Shown here: piece after piece, positions 25,524-33,718 of the stretch | Layout: every line of letters starts with the position of its first letter | Numbering within the stretch: the stretch's first letter is position 1 | NCBI RefSeq assembly: GCF_030817535.1 | Contig: NZ_JAUSZL010000002.1 | Location: forward strand, 3,658,001-3,722,000 | Length of the DNA stretch: 64,000 nt | Source of the DNA: Streptomyces sp. V3I8 | GTDB lineage: Bacteria; Actinomycetota; Actinomycetes; Streptomycetales; Streptomycetaceae | Direction of reading: 5' to 3' | Program-made: the position numbers and the translations under genes | The notes under the pieces: generated by a model | Databases searched by the model: none | What the model was told of the DNA's origin: nothing | What the model saw: the letters and a program-made list of their open reading frames with translations, nothing else

Positions 25524-27136
25524 GCGTCCGCCTCGGCCTTCTTCTGCGCACGGCGGGCGGACCGCGCGGCCGCCGCCCGTACGGGCTCGGTCTCGGTCTC
25601 GGGTTCGGATGCGGCCTCGGGTTCGGTCTCGGATGCGGGCGCGGGTTCGAGTCCCGGTCCGGCTGCCGGGGGCCGGATCAGGTCGTACTCCGCCAGGTCG
25701 ACGCGCCGGGTGGCGCTGCGGAACTCCGTGGTCGTACCCGGCCAGACCGTCGTATTGACGCCGTTCTCGTCGAGGTACCAGCTGGTGCAGCCGCCGGTGG
25801 ACCAGACCGTACGTTCCATGCGCTTCTGGACCCGGTCGTTCCAGGCGTCGACCGCGCCGGGCCGCGCGTCGAGGGCGGCCCGGCCGCCGAGCACGTCCAA
25901 CTGCCGTACGTAGTCGGCCAGGTAGTTCAGCTGGGACTCGATCATCAGGATCATGCTGGAGTTCCCGAGGCCCGTGTTGGGCCCGATGATCGTCATCCAG
26001 TTGGGAAAGCCGGCGGCGGTCGCGCCGCGCAGCGACCGCATGCCGGACGACCACGCCTCGGCGAGTGTCCTGCCCTGCGCGCCGACGACCCGCTCCGCGA
26101 TCGGCATGTCGGTGACGTGGAAGCCCGTACCGAAGACGATCGCGTCGACCTCGGCCTCGCTGCCGTCGGCGGCGACGACGGTGGAGCCGCGGACCTCGCG
26201 CAGTCCGCTCGCGACCACGTCCACGTTGGGCTTCGCGAGGGCCGGGTAGTACGTGCTGGACAGCAGGATGCGCTTGCAGCCGATGCGGTAGTCGGGGGTC
26301 AGCTTGGCCCGGAGCGCCGGGTCCTTGACCGCCCGGAACATGTTCCGCTTGGCGATCTGCTCGACCACCCCCAGCTCGTCGGGACGCTTGGTGAACGCCT
26401 GGACCTGCAGCTCCCGGATGCCCCACAGGAGCCCGCGCCGGAGCCTGGCGGTGGCGGGGAGCGTCCGGTGCAGCAGGCGCTCGGCCCCGCTGATGGCCCG
26501 GTCCATGCGCGGCATCACCCAGGGCGGGGTGCGCTGGAAGAGGGTGAGCTTCGCGACGTCGGGCTGGATCGCCGGCACGATCTGGATGGCCGAGGCGCCG
26601 GTGCCGACCATCGCGACCCGCTTGCCCCGCAGGTCGTAGTCGTGGTCCCAGCGCGCCGAGTGGAAGACCTTGCCGGGGAAGGTGTCGAGCCCCGGGACGT
26701 CCGGCACCTTCGGGTCGGAGAGCGGCCCGGTGGCGGACACGACGATGTCGGCGCACAGGGTCCCGCTGCTGGTCTCGATCACCCAGTACAGCCGCTCGGC
26801 GTCCCAGGTCATCAGCTTGACCTCGGAATCGAGGCGCAGGTGCGGCCGCAGCCCGAAGACGTCGGTGACGTGCTCCAGGTAGGCCCGGATGTGCCCCTGC
26901 CCGGAGAAGGTGCGCGGCCAGTCGGGGTTGGGCGCGAACGAGAACGAGTAGAGGTGCGAGGGCACGTCGCAGGCGCAGCCGGGATAGCTGTTGTCGCGCC
27001 AGGTCCCGCCCACGCTGCCGGCCCGTTCCAGGACGACGAAGTCGGTGACGCCCTCGCGGCGCAACCGCACGGCGGCTCCCAGCCCCCCGAAACCGGAGCC
27101 GATCACCGCCACCCGTACATGTTCGTGCTCGGTCAT
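25520..27136 (-). CDS. FAD-dependent Baeyer-Villiger-type monooxygenase
   Basis: A 538-residue flavin monooxygenase that would insert oxygen next to a ketone, using NADPH. The FAD Rossmann motif is VIGSGFGGLGAAV, near residue 11. The type I BVMO fingerprint is FPGKVFHSARWDHD, and the NADPH Rossmann motif is VGTGASAIQIV. The conserved Pro-Gly-Cys region is NSYPGCACDVPSHLYSFSF. The C-terminus has an unusual Glu/Thr/Pro-rich tail (ETEPEAASEPETETEP). The ATG start lacks a close ribosome-binding site but fits the family N-terminus. It is first of three coupled genes and divergent from a MerR regulator. Confidence 0.94.
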   Translation of the reverse strand: MTEHEHVRVAVIGSGFGGLGAAVRLRREGVTDFVVLERAGSVGGTWRDNSYPGCACDVPSHLYSFSFAPNPDWPRTFSGQGHIRAYLEHVTDVFGLRPHLRLDSEVKLMTWDAERLYWVIETSSGTLCADIVVSATGPLSDPKVPDVPGLDTFPGKVFHSARWDHDYDLRGKRVAMVGTGASAIQIVPAIQPDVAKLTLFQRTPPWVMPRMDRAISGAERLLHRTLPATARLRRGLLWGIRELQVQAFTKRPDELGVVEQIAKRNMFRAVKDPALRAKLTPDYRIGCKRILLSSTYYPALAKPNVDVVASGLREVRGSTVVAADGSEAEVDAIVFGTGFHVTDMPIAERVVGAQGRTLAEAWSSGMRSLRGATAAGFPNWMTIIGPNTGLGNSSMILMIESQLNYLADYVRQLDVLGGRAALDARPGAVDAWNDRVQKRMERTVWSTGGCTSWYLDENGVNTTVWPGTTTEFRSATRRVDLAEYDLIRPPAAGPGLEPAPASETEPEAASEPETETEPVRAAAARSARRAQKKAEADA

Positions 27137-27163
27137 CCCGATGCCTCCATGCCGCGTACGACC

Positions 27164-27183
27164 GCGCCAGTGAACACTGGCGC
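27164..27183. promoter_or_regulatory. perfect palindrome ahead of the monooxygenase operon
   Basis: GCGCCAGTG is inverted around AA. It lies 27 bp upstream of the monooxygenase ATG and in the 130-bp spacer shared with the divergent MerR gene. It is the best candidate operator for either promoter. Confidence 0.6.
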
Positions 27184-27266
27184 AATGGGAGACTAGAACA
27201 GCTCCGTACTCATGGGTAGGGGTTGCGCGGAGGAAAGTTACCGGCGGTACGACATAGGGTGCCGGT

Positions 27267-27920
27267 GTGGCGGACAAGCGGGAGTACCGAATGGAGGAGC
27301 TGGCCAGGGAGGCCGGCATCACCGTGCGCACCCTGCGCTTCTACCGGGAACGGAAGCTGATACCGCCCCCGCGCCGCGAAGGCCGCATCGCCTGGTACGA
27401 CGAGGACCACCTCGCCCGCCTGCGCACCATCGCGGCCCTCCTGGAGCGCGGTCACACGCTCAACGGCATCGCGGAGCTGGCCGAGGCGTTCGACCACGGC
27501 CGTGACGTGGGAGAGCTGCTGGGCCTCGGCGCACCCACCGAGGAGACCCCGGTCCGCCTCTCCCCCGAGGAACTGGCCGACGTCTTCGCGGGCCAGGCCA
27601 CCCCGGAGAACCTCGCCGCGTCCCTGGACCTCGGCTACCTCGCCACCGACGGCACGGACATCGTCCACATCAGCCGCCGGCTCCTGGAGACCTCGGCGGC
27701 CCTGGTCCGCGAGGGCATCCCGCTGGCGGACATCCTCGCGGCCGCCCACCGCGTCCGCGAACACGCCGACGCCCTGGCCGAGTTGTTCACCGACCTGGTC
27801 CTCACCCCGAGCCGCACCCCGGAAGACCTGCACCGCCTGCGCCCCCTGGCGAAGAGCGTGGTGGAGGCGGAACTGTCGATGGCACTGGACCGACGGCTGA
27901 GCCAACGGCCAGGACCTTAG
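27267..27920 (+). CDS. MerR family transcriptional regulator
   Basis: A 217-residue regulator with an N-terminal MerR winged helix-turn-helix (YRMEELAREAGITVRTLRFY, then RIAWYDEDHLARLRTI). A coiled-coil segment and an unassigned effector domain follow (about residues 85-217). There is no Cys pair, so it is not a metal or redox sensor of the classical kind. The GTG start has no ribosome-binding site. TAGGGT at 27255-27260 could be a -10 giving a leaderless message. It is divergent from the monooxygenase operon, which it probably controls. Confidence 0.9.
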   Translation: MADKREYRMEELAREAGITVRTLRFYRERKLIPPPRREGRIAWYDEDHLARLRTIAALLERGHTLNGIAELAEAFDHGRDVGELLGLGAPTEETPVRLSPEELADVFAGQATPENLAASLDLGYLATDGTDIVHISRRLLETSAALVREGIPLADILAAAHRVREHADALAELFTDLVLTPSRTPEDLHRLRPLAKSVVEAELSMALDRRLSQRPGP

Positions 27921-28063
27921 CTACCAGCAGTTCAACGCTCACAGGACCAAAGTGACCCACCGGCGACATGGAAGAGTCGTTCGCTGAACATTCACCCCAT
28001 CGAGCTGCTTTCCAGCCATCGACAGACAAACTGCATGCCGCACTCCGAAAGTTAAATCGAAAC

Positions 28064-28094
28064 GCCCCGGCGACTGTCCTACCAGCCCCGGGGC
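28064..28094 (+). repeat. inverted repeat ahead of the recombinase gene
   Basis: GCCCCGG and CCGGGGC form a 7-bp stem around a 17-base loop, ending 27 bp before the recombinase ATG. It may be an operator, a weak hairpin, or part of a crossover site. There is no evidence to choose. Confidence 0.4.
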
Positions 28095-28121
28095 ACGGCC
28101 GACACTTCACGGAGCGCCGAC

Positions 28122-29456
28122 ATGCCCAAGCCTAGTCCTCAGCCGATGCAGCTGACTTCGGCTCACGCCGAATACCCACGAGCTCTGGGAGCCGTGCGCC
28201 TCAGCATCCTGACCTCGGTGACCACCTCACCCGATAGGCAACGAGCTGTAATCCAGCTCTGCAGTGAGCACCTGGGCTTCACACTGATCGCCGAAGCCAC
28301 AGATCTCGGGGTATCTGCACGCAAAGCTTCCCCCTTCGAGAGGCCTTCCCTGTCGCCTTGGCTGCGGCGCCCGGACGAATACGATGTCATCGTGTGGTCA
28401 CATGTGGACCGCGCCGTACGATCAGTTGCCCACATGTCCGAGTTGATCGAGTGGGCCCAGAAGCACGCGACGACACTCGTCTTCGGGATGCCCGAAGAAC
28501 AACCGCTCAAGGTCACACCACAGGCGGATGGCGACGTCATCCGCCTGTGCATGGAGCTGGCCTACATCGCCGAGCAGGAGTCACGCACCATCTCCTCCCG
28601 GCTCGCCAGCAGTCACGAAGCGCTGCGCGCGGCCGGTCGCTACGGCGGCGGACTGGTCCCCTTCGGCTATCGGAAGGCCCCACACCCCTCAGGCCGTGGA
28701 TGGGGCCTCTCCCCCGACCCTGAGGCTGCGGCTCTCGTCCGCATGATCGTGGACGACGTACACGCAGGACAGTCACTGATCGCCATCGCGCGCAAACTCA
28801 ACGAATCAGGTGTGCCGGTGCCTCGCGACCGCCACGCCCAGCTCGAGGGTCGCTCCATGGGCGGCCATCGCCACGGGCGGCACTTCGAACGATTCCGTTG
28901 GACTTCAGGCACGTTGTCCAAGGTGTTGCGTGGCCCGTCCTTGATGGGCCACCGAACGCACGGAGGTAAGACTGTGCTCAACACCTGCGGCACCCCGGTG
29001 CTCATCGGGCAGCCGCTCTTGTCCACCGAAGACTTCCAGGCACTGCAGGACGCTCTCCTTGCCCGCTCCAACGGCACGCGGCGCTCGAGGCGCCGGACGG
29101 CTGCGCTGCTCACTGGCGTCGCATACTGTGCGGGCTGCGAAGGACGCATGTACTTCGCAGCCCGCAAAGGCTACGCGTACGGCGACTACGTGTGCCGTGC
29201 AACCGCGCGCGGTGAAGTGTGCCCCTCTCCCGTCGGGATGCGATCCGACTGGCTGGAGGCTTACACCATCAACCGCTACCGCGAAGCTACAGAAACAGAC
29301 GCCGCCGTCTCTCGCGAACTCCTCCTCGGGAACGGCACTCGCGTCACTGTCGCCAAGGGCCACCGCGGCGGCGCCCCGGCCCGCCTCGCCGGACCGGACA
29401 CCTCACGCTTGACCTTCACGCTTGGCGAACACCTCGGCGCGCAGTCGAAGAGCTGA
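28122..29456 (+). CDS. large serine recombinase
   Basis: A 444-residue site-specific recombinase. The resolvase-type catalytic domain starts at about residue 22, with the nucleophile Ser in AVRLSILTS and the conserved Arg region in WSHVDRAVRS. Next come the recombinase domain (about residues 170-290, VPFGYRKAPHPSGRGWGLSP) and a zinc ribbon with CAGCEGRMY and a later Cys pair (YVCRAT...CPSP). The tail KGHRGGAPARLAGPDTSRL is the usual end of actinobacterial integrases, so the gene looks complete. GC content and codon choice are visibly less extreme than in neighbours, which suggests acquisition. No phage, plasmid or transfer gene lies beside it. Confidence 0.92.
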   Translation: MPKPSPQPMQLTSAHAEYPRALGAVRLSILTSVTTSPDRQRAVIQLCSEHLGFTLIAEATDLGVSARKASPFERPSLSPWLRRPDEYDVIVWSHVDRAVRSVAHMSELIEWAQKHATTLVFGMPEEQPLKVTPQADGDVIRLCMELAYIAEQESRTISSRLASSHEALRAAGRYGGGLVPFGYRKAPHPSGRGWGLSPDPEAAALVRMIVDDVHAGQSLIAIARKLNESGVPVPRDRHAQLEGRSMGGHRHGRHFERFRWTSGTLSKVLRGPSLMGHRTHGGKTVLNTCGTPVLIGQPLLSTEDFQALQDALLARSNGTRRSRRRTAALLTGVAYCAGCEGRMYFAARKGYAYGDYVCRATARGEVCPSPVGMRSDWLEAYTINRYREATETDAAVSRELLLGNGTRVTVAKGHRGGAPARLAGPDTSRLTFTLGEHLGAQSKS

Positions 29457-29515
29457 ATTGCTGCGCGGGCCGAGCAAGGCATGCGGCGTCATCGGAATGC
29501 CTCGCGCAGCTCGCA

Positions 29516-30319
29516 TCACATCTCGAAGGACACGGTCACAGGAGCGTGGTCCGACCACCGCTCCTCATGGCTGGCTGCCCGCTCCACGACCGCTTTGACG
29601 GCCCGGGCGGCAAGCCCCGGGGTGGCCACGGCCAGGTCGATCCTCCAACCTGAATCGTTGTCGAAGGCCCGCCCCCGGTAGGACCACCACGAGTACGGGC
29701 CGTCCGTGTCCGGGTGCAGCGCGCGTACGACGTCCACGTATCCGCCGTCCGTCGCGTCGAGGACCTGGCCGAGCCAGGCCCGCTCCTCGGGGAGGAAGCC
29801 GGAGTTCTTCTGGTTGGCGCGCCAGTTCTTCAGGTCGGCCGGCTGATGGGCGATGTTCCAGTCGCCGCACACCACGACCTCGCGCCCGTCGGTGGCGGCC
29901 CGCTCGCGCAGCTCCTTCAGATAGGGGAGGAACTCGCCCATGAACCGGACCTTCTCGTCCTGCCGCCCGGTCCCGACCTCGCCGGACGGCAGGTACAGGC
30001 TGGCGACGGTGACACCGGGCAGGTCGGCCTCGACGTAGCGCCCGCTGCCGTCGAACTCGGCGGACCCGAAGCCGACCTGGACGCGGTCGGGCTCGCGGCG
30101 CGTGTAGAGGGAGACCCCGGCCCGGCCCTTCGCGGCGGCGGGCGCGTGCACGACGTGCCATCCCTCCGGCTGCCGTACGCCCGCCGGGAGCTGCTCGGGC
30201 TCGGCCCGCACCTCCTGGAGGCACAGCACGTCGGCGGACGTCTCCGCCAGCCACTCCACGAAGCCCTTCTTGGCCGCGGCCCGGAGTCCGTTCACATTCA
30301 CAGAGGTCACAGTCAGCAC
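29516..30319 (-). CDS. xth: exodeoxyribonuclease III / AP endonuclease
   Basis: Base-excision-repair enzyme that cuts at abasic sites and trims 3' ends. It has the EEP-fold motifs: SVNVNGLRAAAKKGF, LCLQEVRAEPEQL with the metal-binding Glu, VASLYLPSGE, VCGDWNIAHQPADLKNW and the C-terminal SDHAPVTVSFEM with the catalytic Asp-His. The GTG start gives 267 residues, the normal size. It is convergent with the recombinase gene (59-bp gap). Confidence 0.96.
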   Translation of the reverse strand: MLTVTSVNVNGLRAAAKKGFVEWLAETSADVLCLQEVRAEPEQLPAGVRQPEGWHVVHAPAAAKGRAGVSLYTRREPDRVQVGFGSAEFDGSGRYVEADLPGVTVASLYLPSGEVGTGRQDEKVRFMGEFLPYLKELRERAATDGREVVVCGDWNIAHQPADLKNWRANQKNSGFLPEERAWLGQVLDATDGGYVDVVRALHPDTDGPYSWWSYRGRAFDNDSGWRIDLAVATPGLAARAVKAVVERAASHEERWSDHAPVTVSFEM

Positions 30320-30390
30320 CCGGGCACGATACCGGCACACTGTAGGAGCACATCGCACCACACCGTACCCACCCAACGCATAGAAGTACG

Positions 30391-30876
30391 ATGATTAGCA
30401 TGGATATACGCCGGGTCGCCTTCGACCACCCCGACGCCGTCAAGCTCAACGACCAGGTGCAGGCCGAGTACGCCGTGCGCTACGGCGACGAGGGCGACGT
30501 CACCCCGCTCGACCCGTCGATGTTCAGGCCGCCGGCCGGCCTCTACCTGATGGCGTACGACGGCCTGGACCGGCCCGTGGCCACCGGCGGCTGGCGCACC
30601 CAGGACGCGAACGACGAGGGCTACTCGGACGGCGACGCCGAGCTGAAGCGCATGTACGTGGTCGAGGAGGCCCGCGGCAACGGCCTGGCCCGCCGCATCC
30701 TGGGGGCGCTGGAGGACGACGCCCGCGCGGCCGACCGCACCCGCATGGTCCTGGAGACCGGCAACAAGCAGCCCGAGGCCATCGCCCTGTACCTGTCCAG
30801 CGGCTACGAGCCCTGCGTCAAGTTCGGCCACTACCGCTTCCACGACGACAGCCGCTGCTACGCGAAGCTTCTGTGA
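30391..30876 (+). CDS. GNAT family N-acetyltransferase
   Basis: A 161-residue acetyltransferase. The acetyl-CoA-binding motif A is in LKRMYVVEEARGNGLARRIL (the R-G-N-G-x-A variant). Motif B is in LETGNKQPEAIALYLSSGYE. The C-terminus ends HDDSRCYAKLL. The substrate is unknown. The ATG at the first position or the one three codons later are both possible. It is divergent from the exonuclease III gene, with only 71 bp between starts. Confidence 0.9.
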   Translation: MISMDIRRVAFDHPDAVKLNDQVQAEYAVRYGDEGDVTPLDPSMFRPPAGLYLMAYDGLDRPVATGGWRTQDANDEGYSDGDAELKRMYVVEEARGNGLARRILGALEDDARAADRTRMVLETGNKQPEAIALYLSSGYEPCVKFGHYRFHDDSRCYAKLL

Positions 30877-30957
30877 GGACGCCGGGGACACCGGTCCGGC
30901 GCGGGCCGGACCACCACCAGCCTGTCGTGACCACGGCCGGGGCCGCGACCGCACGTC

Positions 30958-31239
30958 CGGCTAGGACGCCCCGCGGGTCTTCGTGGCCGACGCCCGGATC
31001 CCGGTCTTCGAGCACGTGAGGGACTACGAGAAGGCGGCGGACAAGGGCGCCGCCTGGAAGGCCGTGTTCGCCGGCGAACTGCCGGCCGTCGAGCGGCCCG
31101 AAGACCGCCGACGGGGGCGCGCCCGCCCTGTACGACTTCGGGGTGGACCACCGGAACCGGCCGACGGCCGCGGGTCCCGCCCTCGGGCAAGAACGTCCGC
31201 GTCACGGGCTACTACCTGCAGATGGCCAACGCCGAGTAG
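30958..31239 (+). pseudogene. decayed gene fragment with two frame changes
   Basis: Three consecutive pieces in different frames read as one protein end. The first is VADARIPVFEHVRDYEKAAD then KGAAWKAVFAGELPAVE. The second, after a shift near 31095, is PKTADGGAPALYDFGVDHRN. The third, after a shift near 31180, is GKNVRVTGYYLQMANAE with a stop. An in-frame stop just before the first piece and the lack of any N-terminal domain show that it is truncated as well. The family is not recognised. It could be a remnant or a poorly assembled spot. Confidence 0.6.
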
Positions 31240-31286
31240 CCCGCCCGCACGGGGAGCTGCCCGGGGTTGGTCGCCGCACGACAAAG

Positions 31287-31316
31287 AACCCCCGCCGGGT
31301 TTCCCCGGCGGGGGTT
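31287..31316 (-). terminator. terminator of the tRNA gene
   Basis: AACCCCCGCCGGG pairs with its inverted copy across a four-base loop, a 13-bp perfect stem. On the minus strand it is followed by TTCTTTG. It sits just downstream of tRNA-Ala. Confidence 0.85.
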
Positions 31317-31323
31317 GCTGCGG

Positions 31324-31397
31324 TGGACCTGTGGGGATTTGAACCCCAGACCCCCTCGATGCGAACGAGGTGCGCTACCAGACTGCGCCACAGGCCC
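31324..31397 (-). tRNA. tRNA-Ala, anticodon CGC
   Basis: A 74-base tRNA. The acceptor strand GGGCCTG pairs with CAGGTCC and includes the G3-U70 wobble that marks alanine tRNAs. The anticodon loop TTCGCAT holds CGC, reading GCG codons. The T arm is GGGGTTCAAATCCCC. The discriminator is A, and the CCA end is not fully encoded. A hairpin terminator follows. Confidence 0.96.
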
Positions 31398-31504
31398 TTG
31401 CAACGAGTGAAACTCTAGCATCCCGGTAAGGGTGCTCGGTAATCCGTTCCCGGCCGCTCCCCCCTGGTCAGGGGCAGGGCCTCCGACGGATCCCCGAGGT
31501 GCTG

Positions 31505-32881
31505 TCACTCGTTGGCGGCGCGCGGGCGCTCGCCGTCCTCGTACTGGTCGAAGAGCGGCGTGCGGCCCCGTTCACGGGCCCGGCGGGCCGCGGCCGCGCG
31601 GCGGGCGTCCGCGGCGCCGTCCGGGCCGTCGTCCCCGTCGGGCCCGTCCGGCTCCTCCTGCGCACCGGCCGTCCCGGCCGTCTCCGCCAGGTCCGCCGGC
31701 TCCTCCGCGTTCGGTTCGACCGTGCTGGACCGTGCCGAGCTCCACGCGTCCGGCGCGCCCAGGTCGACGTCGGATGTCGCGCGCGGGGCGACCGGCGCGG
31801 TCACGTACGTCGGCAGGGGCACCGGGACCGGGTCCCAGCTGTCGCCCCGGGCGGGACCGTTGCGGCGCTCGCGCTGCTGGTCGACCCACTCCGCGTGGTC
31901 GGTCTGCTCGACGAGGGCGCGGCGGTCGGCGGCGAGTGCGGACATGCCGGGGTCGGTGTCGGGCTCGGGTCCGTCCTCCGGCTCGTCGGCGGTGCCCGGG
32001 TCGGCGGCCGGCCGCCGGCGCGGCTGGCGCTCACGCAGTCGCTGCGCCGCGACCTCGGCACGCCTGCGGTCCATCACGTACGTGAAGCGGTGCCGCTCCT
32101 GGGAGCGCAGGTACGCGATGTAGATGCTCAGCATCACCGCGGGCACTCCGGGCGCCCACAGGAACGCCAGTCCGCCGACGGCCGCGACGACCGTGCCGAG
32201 CGTGAAGGCGAAGAAGAGCATGACGGTCGTACGCCGTCGGCGCGCGAGCACCTTCGAGCGCCGGGCACGCGCTGCGGCCTCCGCCGCGGCCGCCCGTCGC
32301 CCGGGAGAGGACGCCGAGGACGACGGCGGTTTGGCACCCTGCTGCGGTACGGGGCGGCCGCCCGTCGCGCGGCCCTGGCCCGGCGCCGGGTGGGCCGCGG
32401 ACCGGGAGCCGGACTTGGGCGGCGTCGCGGACGCCCGGCGCGCCGCCTGCCGTTCCTCCTGCTCCGGTGCCTGTTCCTCCGGCGCCTGCTGCGAGGTCTG
32501 CCGGGCGGCCTGCCGGGAAGCGGCCTGCTGCGAGGCCTGCCTCGACGCCTGCTGGGCGGCCTGCTGCGCGTGCCGCGCGTCGTCGACGTTCGCCCGCACT
32601 TCCCGGCGCGTCGGAGGCATGGCGAAGGCCCGGACGTCCACCGAGTCGGTGACGGCGTCCGGGTCGGCGCGCTGCTCCCCCTCGTCGGTGGAGCGCGCCT
32701 GCAGGTCCTTGGCGTACCGGCGCTCCATGCCCGCCCGTCCGGAGAGAAGCCGGATGGCGGTGCTGAAGCGTTCCGTCGGACGGGCCTCGTTCAGCTCGTC
32801 CTGCCTACGGAGCCACATCGGCACCAAGTAGGCGGCCCAGGCCCCGACAATGACTGCGTAGATCAGGCCGCTGCTGCTCAC
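31505..32881 (-). CDS. sepX: SepX/GlpR-type septum-associated membrane protein
   Basis: A 458-residue membrane protein. The N-terminal span is GLIYAVIVGAWAAYLVPMWL. A long charged cytoplasmic region with Gln/Ala/Ser repeats (AQQASRQASQQAASRQAARQ) runs from about residue 80 to 205. A two-span hairpin follows (VMLFFAFTLGTVVAAVGGLA and FLWAPGVPAVMLSIYIAYL, about 223-262), then a disordered acidic tail. This architecture, one gene group away from the MoeA-like gene, matches SepX of Streptomyces and GlpR of Corynebacterium, which tie the gephyrin-like protein Glp and FtsZ to the septal membrane. The GTG start (VSSSGLIYAV) is the only one ahead of the first span. Confidence 0.8.
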   Translation of the reverse strand: MSSSGLIYAVIVGAWAAYLVPMWLRRQDELNEARPTERFSTAIRLLSGRAGMERRYAKDLQARSTDEGEQRADPDAVTDSVDVRAFAMPPTRREVRANVDDARHAQQAAQQASRQASQQAASRQAARQTSQQAPEEQAPEQEERQAARRASATPPKSGSRSAAHPAPGQGRATGGRPVPQQGAKPPSSSASSPGRRAAAAEAAARARRSKVLARRRRTTVMLFFAFTLGTVVAAVGGLAFLWAPGVPAVMLSIYIAYLRSQERHRFTYVMDRRRAEVAAQRLRERQPRRRPAADPGTADEPEDGPEPDTDPGMSALAADRRALVEQTDHAEWVDQQRERRNGPARGDSWDPVPVPLPTYVTAPVAPRATSDVDLGAPDAWSSARSSTVEPNAEEPADLAETAGTAGAQEEPDGPDGDDGPDGAADARRAAAARRARERGRTPLFDQYEDGERPRAANE

Positions 32882-33058
32882 GCCTCACACGGTAGAGGGG
32901 TTTGCATGAGGCCATCTGCCAATTGGGCCGGTGTGTCGCACGATCTGGCTGATATTTCGAGCTTTTTTTGTGACCGATGCGATCAGCGGACCGCCGGAAG
33001 CGTGAAATTAATGCCTGCGGGTGGTCGATCGCCGATCATTTTCGAACACCTATTTCAT

Positions 33059-33718
33059 TTACGCGGTGTTCCTGGGGGTGTCCCTCGGTGAGTTTTCGGA
33101 CGCGTTCCTCGAACGTGTCCGGCGCCAGCGGGCCAGCAGTCCTTCGGGGATCTCCTCCGCCGTGAGCGCGAAGACGAGGTGGTCGCGCCAGGCGCCGTCG
33201 ATGTGGAGATAACGGGGACGGACACCTTCGTCACGGAATCCGAGTTTCTCGACGACCCGCCGGCTCGGTCCGTTCTCGGGCCGAATGCAGACCTCGATGC
33301 GGTGCAGACCAACGGTGCGGAAGCAGTGGTCGGAGACGAGCGCGACGGCCGTCGGCATCACTCCCCGGCCGGCGACCGCCTCGTCCACCCAGTAGCCGAC
33401 ATGGCCCGAGCACATGGAGCCCCAGGTGATTCCGGCGACCGTCAGCTGCCCGACGAGCCGCCCCTGGTACTCGATGACGAACGGCAGCATCCGCCCCGCG
33501 TTCGCCTCGGCGCGCAGGTGCCGGACCATCTGCCGGTACGTCGGCCGGTGGACGATCGGCCCGCTGGGCGTGGGCGGCGGGATGGTCGCCTCCCAGGGGC
33601 GCAGCCAGTCCCGGTTGCGCCGGTTGACGTCACGCCAGGCCCGCTGGTCGCGCAGCTTTATGGGCCTGAGGACCACATCGCCGTCGACCAGCTCGACCGG
33701 CCAGGATGGGCTGTTCAG
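33059..33718 (-). CDS. RimJ/RimL-type GNAT acetyltransferase, probable CTG start
   Basis: N-acetyltransferase of the RimJ/RimL type that modifies protein N-termini or small amines. It shows DVVLRPIKLRDQRAWRDVNR, the acetyl-CoA region VGYWVDEAVAGRGVMPTAVA, and PENGPSRRVVEKLGFRDEG. The first GTG (33676) has no ribosome-binding site. The frame continues upstream as LNSPSWPVELVDGDVV, typical of the family start, to a CTG that overlaps the mog stop as CTGA and follows GGGGG. CTG is therefore proposed (219 residues; 205 from the GTG). It sits between mog and sepX in the same orientation. Confidence 0.85.
   Translation of the reverse strand: MNSPSWPVELVDGDVVLRPIKLRDQRAWRDVNRRNRDWLRPWEATIPPPTPSGPIVHRPTYRQMVRHLRAEANAGRMLPFVIEYQGRLVGQLTVAGITWGSMCSGHVGYWVDEAVAGRGVMPTAVALVSDHCFRTVGLHRIEVCIRPENGPSRRVVEKLGFRDEGVRPRYLHIDGAWRDHLVFALTAEEIPEGLLARWRRTRSRNASENSPRDTPRNTA

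Noticed and set aside
28122..29456. Prophage or integrative element around the recombinase
   Set aside because: The flanking genes (MerR, exonuclease III) are ordinary chromosomal genes, and no structural, replication or transfer gene and no flanking direct repeat was found.
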